Source: an uncultured Gemmatimonadota bacterium (lineage in GTDB: Bacteria > Gemmatimonadota > Gemmatimonadetes > Gemmatimonadales > GWC2-71-9). Taken from it: a DNA stretch of 19,700 nucleotides. A program made the translations under genes and the position numbers. Where the stretch lies: contig CAMLLJ010000021.1 of the NCBI GenBank assembly GCA_946480845.1, positions 1-19,700 of the forward strand, given 5' to 3'. Below are positions 1-7,153 of the stretch, piece by piece (the stretch's first letter is position 1; each line of letters starts with the position of its first letter). The notes beneath the pieces were generated by a model. It did no database searches. It was not told where the DNA came from and saw only the letters and a program-made list of their open reading frames with translations.

Positions 1-1
1 A

Positions 2-74
2 TGGAGCGTACCGGGCTCGAACCGGTGACCCCCTGCTTGCAAAGCAGGTGCTCTCCCAACTGAGCTAACGCCCC
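2..74 (-). tRNA. tRNA-Ala, anticodon UGC
   Basis: Read on the minus strand, this 73-nt segment folds as a full cloverleaf. The acceptor arm GGGGCGT pairs with ACGCTCC, with the G3:U70 wobble pair that marks alanine tRNAs. The D arm contains TTAGCTCAGTTGGGAGAGC, the anticodon stem CCTGC/GCAGG carries the loop TTTGCAA (anticodon TGC), and the T arm contains GGTTCGAGCC. The discriminator base is A. CCA is not seen, because the window ends one base beyond. The 5' end lies only 13 bp downstream of the SRAP gene stop on the same strand, so the two may share a transcript. Confidence 0.96.
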
Positions 75-87
75 TGACCGCGGCAAT

Positions 88-798
88 TTAACGCCCGGGC
101 GGCTGCTCCGGCACCGTCAGGTCGAGCTGGATCGGGCCTGTCGCCTCGCCCGCGAGGCATTCCGGCCCCTCGTTCGCCGCGCTGTTCACGTAGCGCGAGA
201 CCGGTGTCGCGACCAGCAGGTCGTCCGGCGCCGGCCGCAGCAGGTCCGCCACCTGCTCGACCGGCAGCGAGACGTCGAGCCAGCGGGTGCGGTCGCGCTC
301 GGGCACGATGACTGGCATCCGGTGATGGATGCCCGCGAGCGCGCCGTTCGCCGTCGTGGTGACGATGGTGCAGCTCTCCACGACCTCTCCACTGGTGCCC
401 GTCCAGCTCTCCCAGAGCCCGGCGAAGGTGAGCATCTCCCCAGCGGCAGGATGAATCCAGTAGGGCTGCTTCCCCGGCGCCTGCTGCCACTCGTAGAATC
501 CATCAGCGACGATCAGGCAGCGCCGGCGCCGGAACGCCTCCCGGAAGCTCGGCCGTTCGAGCAGCGTCTCGGCGCGCGCGTTGATCATCTTCGTGCCCAC
601 CGACGGGTCCTTGGCCCAGTGTGGGACCAGGCCCCAGCGCAGCATCACCGGGGCCGGCATGCCATGCTCGAGCCTCACGGCGAGGATATCCTGCGTCGGG
701 GAGATGTTGAACCGGGGGAAGATCGGGAGCCGGGTGGTCCAGCCCCAGAGCGCCACGAGGCGCTCGCCGTCGATGATCAGCGTGAAGCGTCCGCACAT
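88..798 (-). CDS. SRAP-domain abasic-site crosslinking protein (YedK/HMCES family)
   Basis: The 236-aa protein matches the SRAP family, which shields abasic sites in single-stranded DNA by forming a thiazolidine crosslink through the N-terminal cysteine. The start is fixed by MCGRF: Cys2 must be the first residue after Met removal, so the longer open frame upstream (to 1218) is not used. Family active-site residues are all visible: Cys2, Asn73 in INARAET, Glu103 in DGFYEW, and His158 in GIHHRMPV. These fall at the same spacing as Cys2, Asn75, Glu105 and His160 of E. coli YedK. Length is normal for the family. The gene is divergent from the serine hydrolase across an 85-bp gap and runs into tRNA-Ala after 13 bp. 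No SOS-type operator was recognised upstream. Confidence 0.93.
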   Translation of the reverse strand: MCGRFTLIIDGERLVALWGWTTRLPIFPRFNISPTQDILAVRLEHGMPAPVMLRWGLVPHWAKDPSVGTKMINARAETLLERPSFREAFRRRRCLIVADGFYEWQQAPGKQPYWIHPAAGEMLTFAGLWESWTGTSGEVVESCTIVTTTANGALAGIHHRMPVIVPERDRTRWLDVSLPVEQVADLLRPAPDDLLVATPVSRYVNSAANEGPECLAGEATGPIQLDLTVPEQPPGR

Positions 799-883
799 GG
801 CTGAATCCTGCCGGGGAGCCGACAGCGCGCGCAACCGGCGCGAGCTTCCGGGGTTCAGAGATCTACACGCCCGGGAGAAGCCC

Positions 884-2707
884 GTGACGATCCGCCCTGC
901 CCTCGCCTTGCTCCTCTCCTCTGCCATGTTCGCGGCCCCTGGCCGGCTGGCGCTGCCGAAGGCGGTCGAAGCGCAGCAGTCCCCCGCGACGCAGCCCGGG
1001 CCGCACCCTGCGCTGCCGGGCGAGGCCCTGATCGGCCTCTGGGCCGTGGATACGAGCTTCGGACCCGAGCTGCGCGGCGAGCTCGAGCTCCGGCGCGCCG
1101 GAGGCCAGTGGCATGCATCGATCGGCGGGCATGCGCTGTCCTTCCCCGCCCCCAGCGACTCCGTCCGCTTGCTCGTGCCGGGCGGCGCCGGAGAGTTCCG
1201 CGGCGCGCTGGCCGGCAAGCGCGGCGTGGAAGGCTTCTGGATCCAGCCCGCCGGCCCGACGACAGGCCAGGCGTACGCGACCCCGCTGGTCCTCGCTCCG
1301 CGCGGCCGCGAACGCTGGCGCGGCGTGGTGACGCCCCTGGGAGAGTCCTTCTCCGTCTATCTCACCGTGGCGCGGCGCCGGGACAGCTCGCTGGTCGGCG
1401 TCTTCCGCAATCCCGAGCGCAACTCGCTCGGCGCCTGGCTGCGCTTCAGCATCGCCGTGGCCGGAGACTCCGTCCGCTTCGCCGCCCGGCCCGGCGAGGA
1501 CCAGCCCGAGATCGCTCTCGCCGCGGCGTTCGACTCCACGCGCCGCACGCTCACGATCCCCTGGCCCGGCCTCGAGCGCACACTGGTGCTCACCCCCCGC
1601 GAGCCGGACTCGGCGCCGCGCCTCGTTCCGCGTCTCCCCCGCGACGCGCGATACCAGTACAAGGCACCGGCCGGCGACGACGATGGCTGGCGCACCGCGC
1701 GCGCCTCGCGCGTGGGCATGGACGAAGCGGCGCTCGCGCGCATCGTGCAGGACATCGCCGGCAGCGACTTCCTGCATCCCCGGGCGCCGCTCATCCACTC
1801 GCTCCTGGTGGCGCGCCGGGGCCGCCTGGTGCTCGAGGAGTACTTCTTCGGCTACGACCGCGACACGCCGCACGACACCCGCTCGGCCGGCAAGACCTTC
1901 GCTTCGGTGATGGTCGGCGCCGCGATGCTGGCCGGCGCGCCGATTTCGCCGGACAGCCCGGTGTACGGGCTGCTCGCGGCGCGCGGGCCCTTCGCCAATC
2001 CCGATCCGCGCAAGGCGCAGGTCACGCTCGGCCACCTGATGACGCATACGTCCGGGCTCGCCTGCGACGACAATGACGCCGCCTCGCCCGGCAACGAAGA
2101 GACCATGCAGTCGCAGGCCGCCCAGCCCGACTGGTGGAAGTACACCCTCGACCTGCCCATGGTCCACGATCCCGTCTCGCACTACGCCTACTGCTCCGCC
2201 GGGATGAACCTGGTCGGCGCGGCGCTCACCGACGCCACCGGCACCTGGCTGCCCGCGCTCTTCGACCGCACCGTCGCAAAGCCGCTCGGCTTCGGCCGCT
2301 GGCACTTCAACCTCATGCCGACGCTCGAGGGCTATCAGGGCGGCGGCGTCCGCCTGCGTCCCCGCGACCTGCTCAAGCTCGGCCAGGCCTACCTCGACGG
2401 CGGCGTCTGGCGCGGGCAGCGCATCGTTCCCCAGGACTGGGTCGCCCGCTCGACCGCGCCGCTGGTCAGGACCTCCGAGCGCTCGTCGGACGGGTACGCC
2501 TGGCACCTCCACACCCTCGAGTCCGGCGGTGGCGCGTGGCGGGAATACGAAGCGAACGGCAACGGCGGGCAGCTGCTGATCGTGGTGCCGGATCTGGAGC
2601 TGGTGGTCGTCTTCACGGCGGGGAACTACGGGCACGGCGGTGTGTGGACCGGGTTCCGGAACGAGATCGTGCCCAGGGGCATCATCGCGGCGATCACCGA
2701 CCGCTGA
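884..2707 (+). CDS. Exported serine hydrolase, beta-lactamase/class C PBP family, with extra N-terminal domain
   Basis: A 607-aa protein. The GTG start at 884 is chosen because a purine-rich ribosome site (GGGAGAAG) lies just upstream and the next residues form a signal peptide (hydrophobic run at about 6-19, likely cleavage near residue 30). The same frame is open further upstream but overlaps the SRAP gene. Residues about 45-245 form a beta-rich region with no recognised family. Residues about 275-605 are the beta-lactamase-related (PF00144) fold: Ser334-x-x-Lys337 (SAGK) nucleophile motif, HTSG at 388-391, Tyr436-x-Ser, and a late GNGGQ motif near 559-563 in the place of the KTG box. Members are esterases, peptidases or D-amino-acid hydrolases, and the substrate cannot be read from sequence. 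The gene ends with TGA immediately before the convergent RES toxin stop. Confidence 0.88.
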   Translation: MTIRPALALLLSSAMFAAPGRLALPKAVEAQQSPATQPGPHPALPGEALIGLWAVDTSFGPELRGELELRRAGGQWHASIGGHALSFPAPSDSVRLLVPGGAGEFRGALAGKRGVEGFWIQPAGPTTGQAYATPLVLAPRGRERWRGVVTPLGESFSVYLTVARRRDSSLVGVFRNPERNSLGAWLRFSIAVAGDSVRFAARPGEDQPEIALAAAFDSTRRTLTIPWPGLERTLVLTPREPDSAPRLVPRLPRDARYQYKAPAGDDDGWRTARASRVGMDEAALARIVQDIAGSDFLHPRAPLIHSLLVARRGRLVLEEYFFGYDRDTPHDTRSAGKTFASVMVGAAMLAGAPISPDSPVYGLLAARGPFANPDPRKAQVTLGHLMTHTSGLACDDNDAASPGNEETMQSQAAQPDWWKYTLDLPMVHDPVSHYAYCSAGMNLVGAALTDATGTWLPALFDRTVAKPLGFGRWHFNLMPTLEGYQGGGVRLRPRDLLKLGQAYLDGGVWRGQRIVPQDWVARSTAPLVRTSERSSDGYAWHLHTLESGGGAWREYEANGNGGQLLIVVPDLELVVVFTAGNYGHGGVWTGFRNEIVPRGIIAAITDR

Positions 2708-3301
2708 TCAGCGCACCCGGATCCCCAGCACCATGAGGGCGCGGAGCAATGCCGGGTCGCGCGGCTCGACCACCTTCGGCGTGCCGAACGCGAGCTGCTC
2801 CCCCTCCCGATCGGTGAACAGCACGGTCGCGTGCCACGCCCCGGTGAGCGCCGACCACCAGCGGAACCCGGCCGGGCTCCCCGAGTCAGTGCCGGCCGCG
2901 TGCAGCCGGCGGGCAATTGCCTGGGTGAGCGTCCGGTCGTGGTGGGCCAGCTCGTCCGGACGCAGCCCGTATGCGGTGAGCACGGCGGGATCGGTGCAGT
3001 CGGGGATCGCGCCGGCGAGCGCTTCGCCGAGAATGACCTCGACCAGCGCGAGCCGGAAGCCGCCCTGGCGCAGGTAGCCGGGCTGGAACTCGGTCCCCCG
3101 GAACGCGCTCAGCGCCTCGCCCAGGGCATGGTCGGGCGATTCGGCGAGGTAGCGGACCGGTGGGCGGTCGTGCAGGTCGAACCGGCCGATGGTCTGGCCG
3201 CGGGCGAGGTGGGATGGAGAGAACGGGGAACCGGGGGGAGCGGCGGGGTCCCAGGGGAAGCACCTCCAGAGCCTGCTGCCCGCGTCGGGGACAGCGGTCA
3301 G
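2708..3301 (-). CDS. RES-domain toxin of an Xre-RES toxin-antitoxin pair (probable CTG start)
   Basis: The frame encodes a 197-aa RES protein. RES toxins such as MbcT degrade cellular NAD+. Visible RES features are LWRC at 11-14, GRF at 39-41 (Arg40), YLAES at 51-55, Glu62 in LGEAL, and Ser150 in the FRWWSAL segment. No ATG, GTG or TTG exists in frame between the antitoxin stop and GTG at 2983, which would delete the whole N-terminal half with the GRF and YLAES motifs. The only sensible start is CTG at 3301-3299, which overlaps the antitoxin TGA as CTGA and has GGAG 7 nt upstream. That start gives a length usual for the family. Alternatives are a sequence error or a gene that has lost its start. 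Function is inferred from the family and the adjacent MbcA/ParS-type antitoxin. Confidence 0.85.
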   Translation of the reverse strand: MTAVPDAGSRLWRCFPWDPAAPPGSPFSPSHLARGQTIGRFDLHDRPPVRYLAESPDHALGEALSAFRGTEFQPGYLRQGGFRLALVEVILGEALAGAIPDCTDPAVLTAYGLRPDELAHHDRTLTQAIARRLHAAGTDSGSPAGFRWWSALTGAWHATVLFTDREGEQLAFGTPKVVEPRDPALLRALMVLGIRVR

Positions 3302-3660
3302 GCGTAAGCTCCGGTGCGGGTGGCCTGGACGGCGGCCATGACGGCAGCCAGGTCGCCGGCGGCGAGGACGTCGAGGGGCCGGCGGTCGCTGAGATGGGGG
3401 TTGTTGCCGTGGATCCAGCCGGGCACTACGGCGGGCTCGTAGACGGCGAGGAGTGCCGTGACCACGGCCGCCAGGGCGGCAAGGCGCCAGCCCTCTTCCC
3501 CGCCCAGCTCCTGGCCCCGCGCGGCGCGGGTGATCTGGCTCCGGTGGGTGCCGACCCAGGCGGCCAGCGCGGCCCGGCTGCCGAGGGCCACCTCGCCGGC
3601 GTCAACGGCGGCGCCGGCGAGGGCGGAACGGTGGGACTCGAGCTGGGCACGGGCGGTCAT
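3298..3660 (-). CDS. Xre-type antitoxin with DUF2384 (MbcA/ParS) C-terminal domain
   Basis: A 120-aa protein. Residues about 27-52 form a helix-turn-helix-like segment (LGSRAALAAWVGTHRSQITR). The C-terminal part has the DUF2384 signature: W-I-H-G-N-N-P-H-L, then RRPLDVL, then a final helix ending in GAYA. In Xre-RES systems this domain plugs the toxin active site and the N-terminal part binds the operon promoter. The ATG at 3660 is chosen for its SD-like AGGGAG 8 nt upstream; the frame stays open further upstream but would run through the promoter. Its TGA overlaps the toxin's apparent CTG by 4 bp, so the toxin is probably made by coupled re-initiation. Autoregulation is suggested by palindromes around the -10 element. 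Confidence 0.88.
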   Translation of the reverse strand: MTARAQLESHRSALAGAAVDAGEVALGSRAALAAWVGTHRSQITRAARGQELGGEEGWRLAALAAVVTALLAVYEPAVVPGWIHGNNPHLSDRRPLDVLAAGDLAAVMAAVQATRTGAYA

Positions 3661-3676
3661 GGGCGCGCTCCCTCTG

Positions 3677-3714
3677 GTTGCAACGAATATGTTGCAAGGA
3701 CCGGGCCCTGTCAA
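3677..3714 (-). promoter_or_regulatory. Promoter and probable autoregulatory operator of the Xre-RES operon
   Basis: Reading toward the antitoxin on the minus strand, TTGACA (3714-3709) is followed after 17 bp by CATATT (3691-3686), a good sigma70-type promoter. Two copies of the palindrome GTTGCAA(C/G) at 3677-3684 and 3691-3698 sit on either side of the -10, spaced 14 bp apart, with a weaker copy, GTGCAAC, at 3735-3741. Positions over the -10 fit repression by the Xre antitoxin. The binding protein is inferred. Confidence 0.72.
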
Positions 3715-3841
3715 GGATCCAGCCGCCGGCTCCGGTGCAACTTTTGGCTTGTGCGGGGTGGCGCCGCCCGCTAATTTAAGCCATTCCGTGACAAAGCGAT
3801 GTGGGGTTCCGACTCCTCACACCCTTCTCGACCGAGGCACC

Positions 3842-5044
3842 GTGGATACAGAGACGCTCCAGCACGTCGCGCTGCTCGACAAGTGCCGGAACTTCACCAA
3901 GGCTCGCGAGGTGAAGGCTGCAGGGCTGTACCCGTACTTCAAGCCCATCTCCGAGTCGGAAGACACGGTGGTGATGATCGAGGGCCGGAAGCGGATCATG
4001 CTGGGGTCGAACAACTACCTCGGCCTGACGCACCATCCGCGGGTCCTCGAAGCGGCGGCGCGCGCGCTCACCCGCTACGGCTCCGGCTGCACCGGCAGCA
4101 GGTTCCTCAATGGAACGCTGGACCTCCACGGCCAGCTCGAGGACGCCATCGCCCAGTTCCTCGGCAAGGAGTCGTGCCTCGTCTTCTCCACCGGCTACAA
4201 CGCCAATCTCGGCCTCATCAGCGCGCTGGTTACCCGCGGCGAGGTCGTCTTCCTCGACAAGCTGGACCACGCCTCGATCGTGGACGGCGCCAAGATGTCC
4301 TTCGGCGAGAGCGAGCGCTTCAACCACGGCGACCTGGCCAACCTCGAGCGCAAGATGGAGCGCAACGCGGGCAAGGGCGCGCTCATCGTGGTGGACGGCG
4401 TCTACTCGATGGAGGGCGATATCGCGGACCTCCCCGGCCTGCTCCGCGTGGGCCGGAAGTACGGCGCCGCGCTGGCGGTGGACGATGCCCACGCGCTCGG
4501 GGTCATCGGGCCCAACGGCGACGGCACCGCGGCGCACTGGGGCGTGGTGGACGAGGTGGACGTCATCGCCGGCACCTTCTCCAAGTCGCTCGCCTCGATC
4601 GGCGGGTTCGTGGCCGCGTCGGAGCAGATCGTCGACTTCATCCGGCACCACGCGCGGCCGCTGATCTTCACCGCGTCGCTGCCGCCCGCCAACACCGCGG
4701 GCGTGCTCGCCGCGCTGCAGGTCCTCCAGGACGAGCCGGAGCGCCGCACCCAGCTCTGGGCCAACACCCGGCGGCTCCAGGAGGGCTTCCGCTCCCTGGG
4801 CTTCGAGATCGGGCCCACCGAGACCCCCATCGTCCCCGTGCTCATCGGGCCGATGGACAAGACCTTCGTCATGTGGCGCCGGCTCTTCGACGCCGGGGTC
4901 TTCACCAACCCGGTCATGCCGCCCGCCGTGCCGCCCAGCCAGTGCCGCCTCCGCACCAGCGTGATGGCCACGCACACGTTCGAGCAGATCGATTTCTGCC
5001 TCGAGCAGTTCGCGACGATCGGACGCGAGCTGGGGGTCGTCTGA
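3842..5044 (+). CDS. spt: Serine palmitoyltransferase (alpha-oxoamine synthase family)
   Basis: A 400-aa PLP enzyme expected to condense L-serine with a fatty acyl thioester to give 3-ketosphinganine, the first step of sphingolipid synthesis. The GTG start at 3842 has GAGG 4 nt upstream. Alpha-oxoamine synthase features are complete: LGSNNYLGL at 54-62, YGSGCTGSRFLNGT at 79-92, STGYNANLG at 116-124, His143 in LDHAS (ring-stacking His), Asp214 and His217 in VDDAHA, and Lys248 in TFSKS as the Schiff-base lysine. The N-terminal GLYPYFKPI segment and the SNNYLGL/FLNGT wording resemble Bacteroidota-type SPT more than BioF. KBL is the main alternative, but no threonine dehydrogenase lies nearby, whereas the next three genes fit ceramide synthesis. 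The stop overlaps the next gene as CTGA. Confidence 0.85.
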   Translation: MDTETLQHVALLDKCRNFTKAREVKAAGLYPYFKPISESEDTVVMIEGRKRIMLGSNNYLGLTHHPRVLEAAARALTRYGSGCTGSRFLNGTLDLHGQLEDAIAQFLGKESCLVFSTGYNANLGLISALVTRGEVVFLDKLDHASIVDGAKMSFGESERFNHGDLANLERKMERNAGKGALIVVDGVYSMEGDIADLPGLLRVGRKYGAALAVDDAHALGVIGPNGDGTAAHWGVVDEVDVIAGTFSKSLASIGGFVAASEQIVDFIRHHARPLIFTASLPPANTAGVLAALQVLQDEPERRTQLWANTRRLQEGFRSLGFEIGPTETPIVPVLIGPMDKTFVMWRRLFDAGVFTNPVMPPAVPPSQCRLRTSVMATHTFEQIDFCLEQFATIGRELGVV

Positions 5045-6183
5045 CCAACGCCGTCCGCCTCCGGGCGGCGCGGGGGTCGAGGGACGTCAAGCGATTCATC
5101 GGACTGCCGTACCGGCTCCATGCGCGGGACCCCATGTGGGTCCCGCCGTTGCGTCGGGACGTGGCGGCGGCCCTCGACCGCGGGAAGAATCCCTTCTTCG
5201 AGCACGGCGAGGCCGAGTACTTCCTCGCCGAGCGCGGTGGCGAGGTCGTCGGCCGCATCGCGGCGATCGCCAACCGACTCCACAACGAGACCCACGGCGA
5301 CCGGGTCGGCTTCTTCGGCTTCTTCGAGGCCGTGGATGACCAGCAGGTCGCGGACCGCCTGCTGGAGGCCGCCGCCGGCTGGCTCCGCGAGCGCGGTTTC
5401 GACACCATGCGCGGCCCCACCTCGTTCTCGGTGAACGACGAGGCGGGCCTGCTGGTGGACGGGTTCGCCTCCCCGCCCACCGTCATGATGCCGCACAATC
5501 CCCCCTACTACGAGAAGCTCCTGCTCGGGGCCGGGCTCACGCCGGCCAAGGACCTCTTCGCCTACCAGGGGGGCGACCGCACCCTCACCGCCTATGACCC
5601 GGTGCCCGAGCGCCTCGAGCGGGCCGTCGAGATCATGCGCCAGCGGATGGGCATCACCCTTCGCGCGCTCGACCTGCGTGACTTCCGCAGCGAGGTGGAC
5701 CGCATCAAGGCGATCTACAACGCGGCCTGGGAGAAGAACTGGGGGTTCGTCCCCATGACCGACCGGGAGATCGAGCACCTTGCGGAGCAGTTCCGCCCGG
5801 TGGTGGTGCCCGACATCATTCCCATGGCGGAGAAGGACGGGAAGGTCGTGGGGTTCGGCCTCGCACTCCCCGACCTCAACGTGGTGTTCCGCGGCAACCG
5901 GAAGGGCTACCTGCTTCCGGTGCTGCCGAAGCTCCTCTGGTGGCTCAGGCGCGAGAAGATCCGCAAGGCGCGGATTCCCCTGCTGGGCATCCTCCCGGAA
6001 TACCGCGGCCGGGGGCTCGACGCCGTGCTCTATCACTGGATCTGGACCAAGGCCGCCGAGCATGGCATGTACTGGGGCGAAGCGGGCTGGATCCTGGAGG
6101 ACAACGCCGCGATGCGGGCCGGGCTCGAGAAGATGCGCTTCACCGTGTACAAGACCTATCGCCTCTACGACCGGGCCGTGTGA
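5041..6183 (+). CDS. Ceramide synthase-like GNAT-fold acyltransferase (bCerS candidate; apparent CTG start)
   Basis: A 380-aa protein of the family with the N-terminal signature FIGLPYRLHARDPMWVPPL (19-37), then NPFFEHGEAEYFLAER (50-65) and GFFGFFE (90-96). Near the C terminus, residues 316-329 (GILPEYRGRGLDAV) give a GNAT motif A for acyl-CoA/ACP binding. Bacterial ceramide synthase of Caulobacter is a GNAT-like protein encoded with SPT and a reductase, so the likely job is N-acylation of the sphingoid product. That is inferred from context and fold. No ATG, GTG or TTG precedes the family signature within about 100 bp. The reading frame becomes protein-like at CTG 5041, which overlaps the SPT stop (CTGA). 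The first ATG (5134) would delete most of the conserved N-terminal motif. Confidence 0.78.
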   Translation: MTNAVRLRAARGSRDVKRFIGLPYRLHARDPMWVPPLRRDVAAALDRGKNPFFEHGEAEYFLAERGGEVVGRIAAIANRLHNETHGDRVGFFGFFEAVDDQQVADRLLEAAAGWLRERGFDTMRGPTSFSVNDEAGLLVDGFASPPTVMMPHNPPYYEKLLLGAGLTPAKDLFAYQGGDRTLTAYDPVPERLERAVEIMRQRMGITLRALDLRDFRSEVDRIKAIYNAAWEKNWGFVPMTDREIEHLAEQFRPVVVPDIIPMAEKDGKVVGFGLALPDLNVVFRGNRKGYLLPVLPKLLWWLRREKIRKARIPLLGILPEYRGRGLDAVLYHWIWTKAAEHGMYWGEAGWILEDNAAMRAGLEKMRFTVYKTYRLYDRAV

Positions 6184-7151
6184 AGGCGCTCGTCACCGGC
6201 GCCACCGGCTTCGTGGGCGGGCACCTCGTCGAGCGGCTGGCCCGGGACGGGCACGAGGTCACGGCACTGGTGCGCTCCCCCGCGAAAGCGGCCCGCCTGC
6301 TCAAGCCGGACATCCGCCTCGAGCGCGGTGACCTCCACGACGAGGCGGCGCTGGCCCGGGCGGTGGCGGGACAGGACGTGATCTTTCACGTTGCCGGCAG
6401 CGTGGCCGCGCGGAACGAAGCGGCCTACATGGCCGGCAACCGCGACGGCACCGGCAACGTGGTCCGCGCCGCCGAGGCGGCCGGAAGGCCGCGGTTCATC
6501 CAGGTGAGCTCGATGGCCGCCGGCGGACCCTCCCGCAAGGGGGTGCCGATGACCGTGGCGGACCGGCCCCACCCGGTCACCGCCTACGGACGGAGCAAGC
6601 TCGCCGCTGAAGAGGTGGTGCGTGCGAGCGCACTCCCCTGGACCATCCTCCGGCCGCCGACCATCTACGGCCCGAACGACCGCGACAATCTCATCAAGGT
6701 GTTCCGCATCGCGCGGACCGGCATCGCGCCGGTCTTCGGCGACGGCTCGATGGAGCTGTCGGCCGTCTATGCCCCGGACCTGGCCGATGCGCTGGTGCTC
6801 GCGGCGGCGGCGCCGGCGGCCGCCGCCCAGACCTACTACGCCAATCATCCCGAGGTGCTCACCAGCGCCGGCCTGGTGCGGCTGGTCGGGCGCGCCATGG
6901 GGCGCACGGTGCGCATCGTCGGCGTGCCGGAACCGCTGGGCCGCGTGATCCTGGCGGCCACAGGCGGCGTGGCCAGCCTGCTGGGCCGTGTCACCATCCT
7001 CAACCTCGACAAGGCGAACGAGTTCTTCCAGCCGGCATGGACCGGCGATCCCGCGCCGCTCATGGCGGACACCGGCTGGCGCCCGGCGCACGACATGGCA
7101 TCCGGCCTCGCGGAGACGTGGCGCTGGTATCGCGCCGCGGGGTGGATCTAG
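6180..7151 (+). CDS. NAD(P)-dependent epimerase/reductase, probable ceramide reductase (CerR-like)
   Basis: A 323-aa extended short-chain dehydrogenase. The GTG start overlaps the previous stop as GTGA. The Rossmann glycine motif TGATGFVGGHL is at 6-16, a conserved Asp-Leu follows at 51-52 (RGDLHD), HVAGSVA lies at 70-76, and the catalytic set is Ser110/Ser111 with Tyr136-x3-Lys140 (YGRSK). LRPPTIYGP (158-166) is the usual substrate-side loop. In Caulobacter a similar epimerase-family protein, CerR, reduces the 3-keto group of the ceramide precursor. Its position directly after SPT and the GNAT acyltransferase supports that role. Sequence alone cannot exclude another sugar or sterol-type substrate. 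Length is normal for the family. Confidence 0.8.
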   Translation: MKALVTGATGFVGGHLVERLARDGHEVTALVRSPAKAARLLKPDIRLERGDLHDEAALARAVAGQDVIFHVAGSVAARNEAAYMAGNRDGTGNVVRAAEAAGRPRFIQVSSMAAGGPSRKGVPMTVADRPHPVTAYGRSKLAAEEVVRASALPWTILRPPTIYGPNDRDNLIKVFRIARTGIAPVFGDGSMELSAVYAPDLADALVLAAAAPAAAAQTYYANHPEVLTSAGLVRLVGRAMGRTVRIVGVPEPLGRVILAATGGVASLLGRVTILNLDKANEFFQPAWTGDPAPLMADTGWRPAHDMASGLAETWRWYRAAGWI

Positions 7152-7153
7152 CG

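Noticed and set aside
799..1218. A long N-terminal extension of the SRAP protein
   Set aside because: The catalytic cysteine must be residue 2, so the start is at MCGRF (798).
863..2635. A 590-codon minus-strand frame opposite the serine hydrolase
   Set aside because: Composition typical of an antisense GC shadow; the plus strand carries intact catalytic motifs and a signal peptide.
2708..2983. A separate 91-aa gene starting at GTG 2983
   Set aside because: It is only the C-terminal half of the RES domain; the same frame upstream encodes the missing RES motifs.
3842..5044. Biotin synthesis gene bioF or glycine C-acetyltransferase kbl
   Set aside because: No biotin genes or threonine dehydrogenase nearby; downstream genes fit ceramide synthesis. 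KBL is not fully excluded by sequence alone.
4402..6063. A 553-codon minus-strand frame opposite SPT and the acyltransferase
   Set aside because: Shadow of coding DNA; no motif, and it crosses two real genes.
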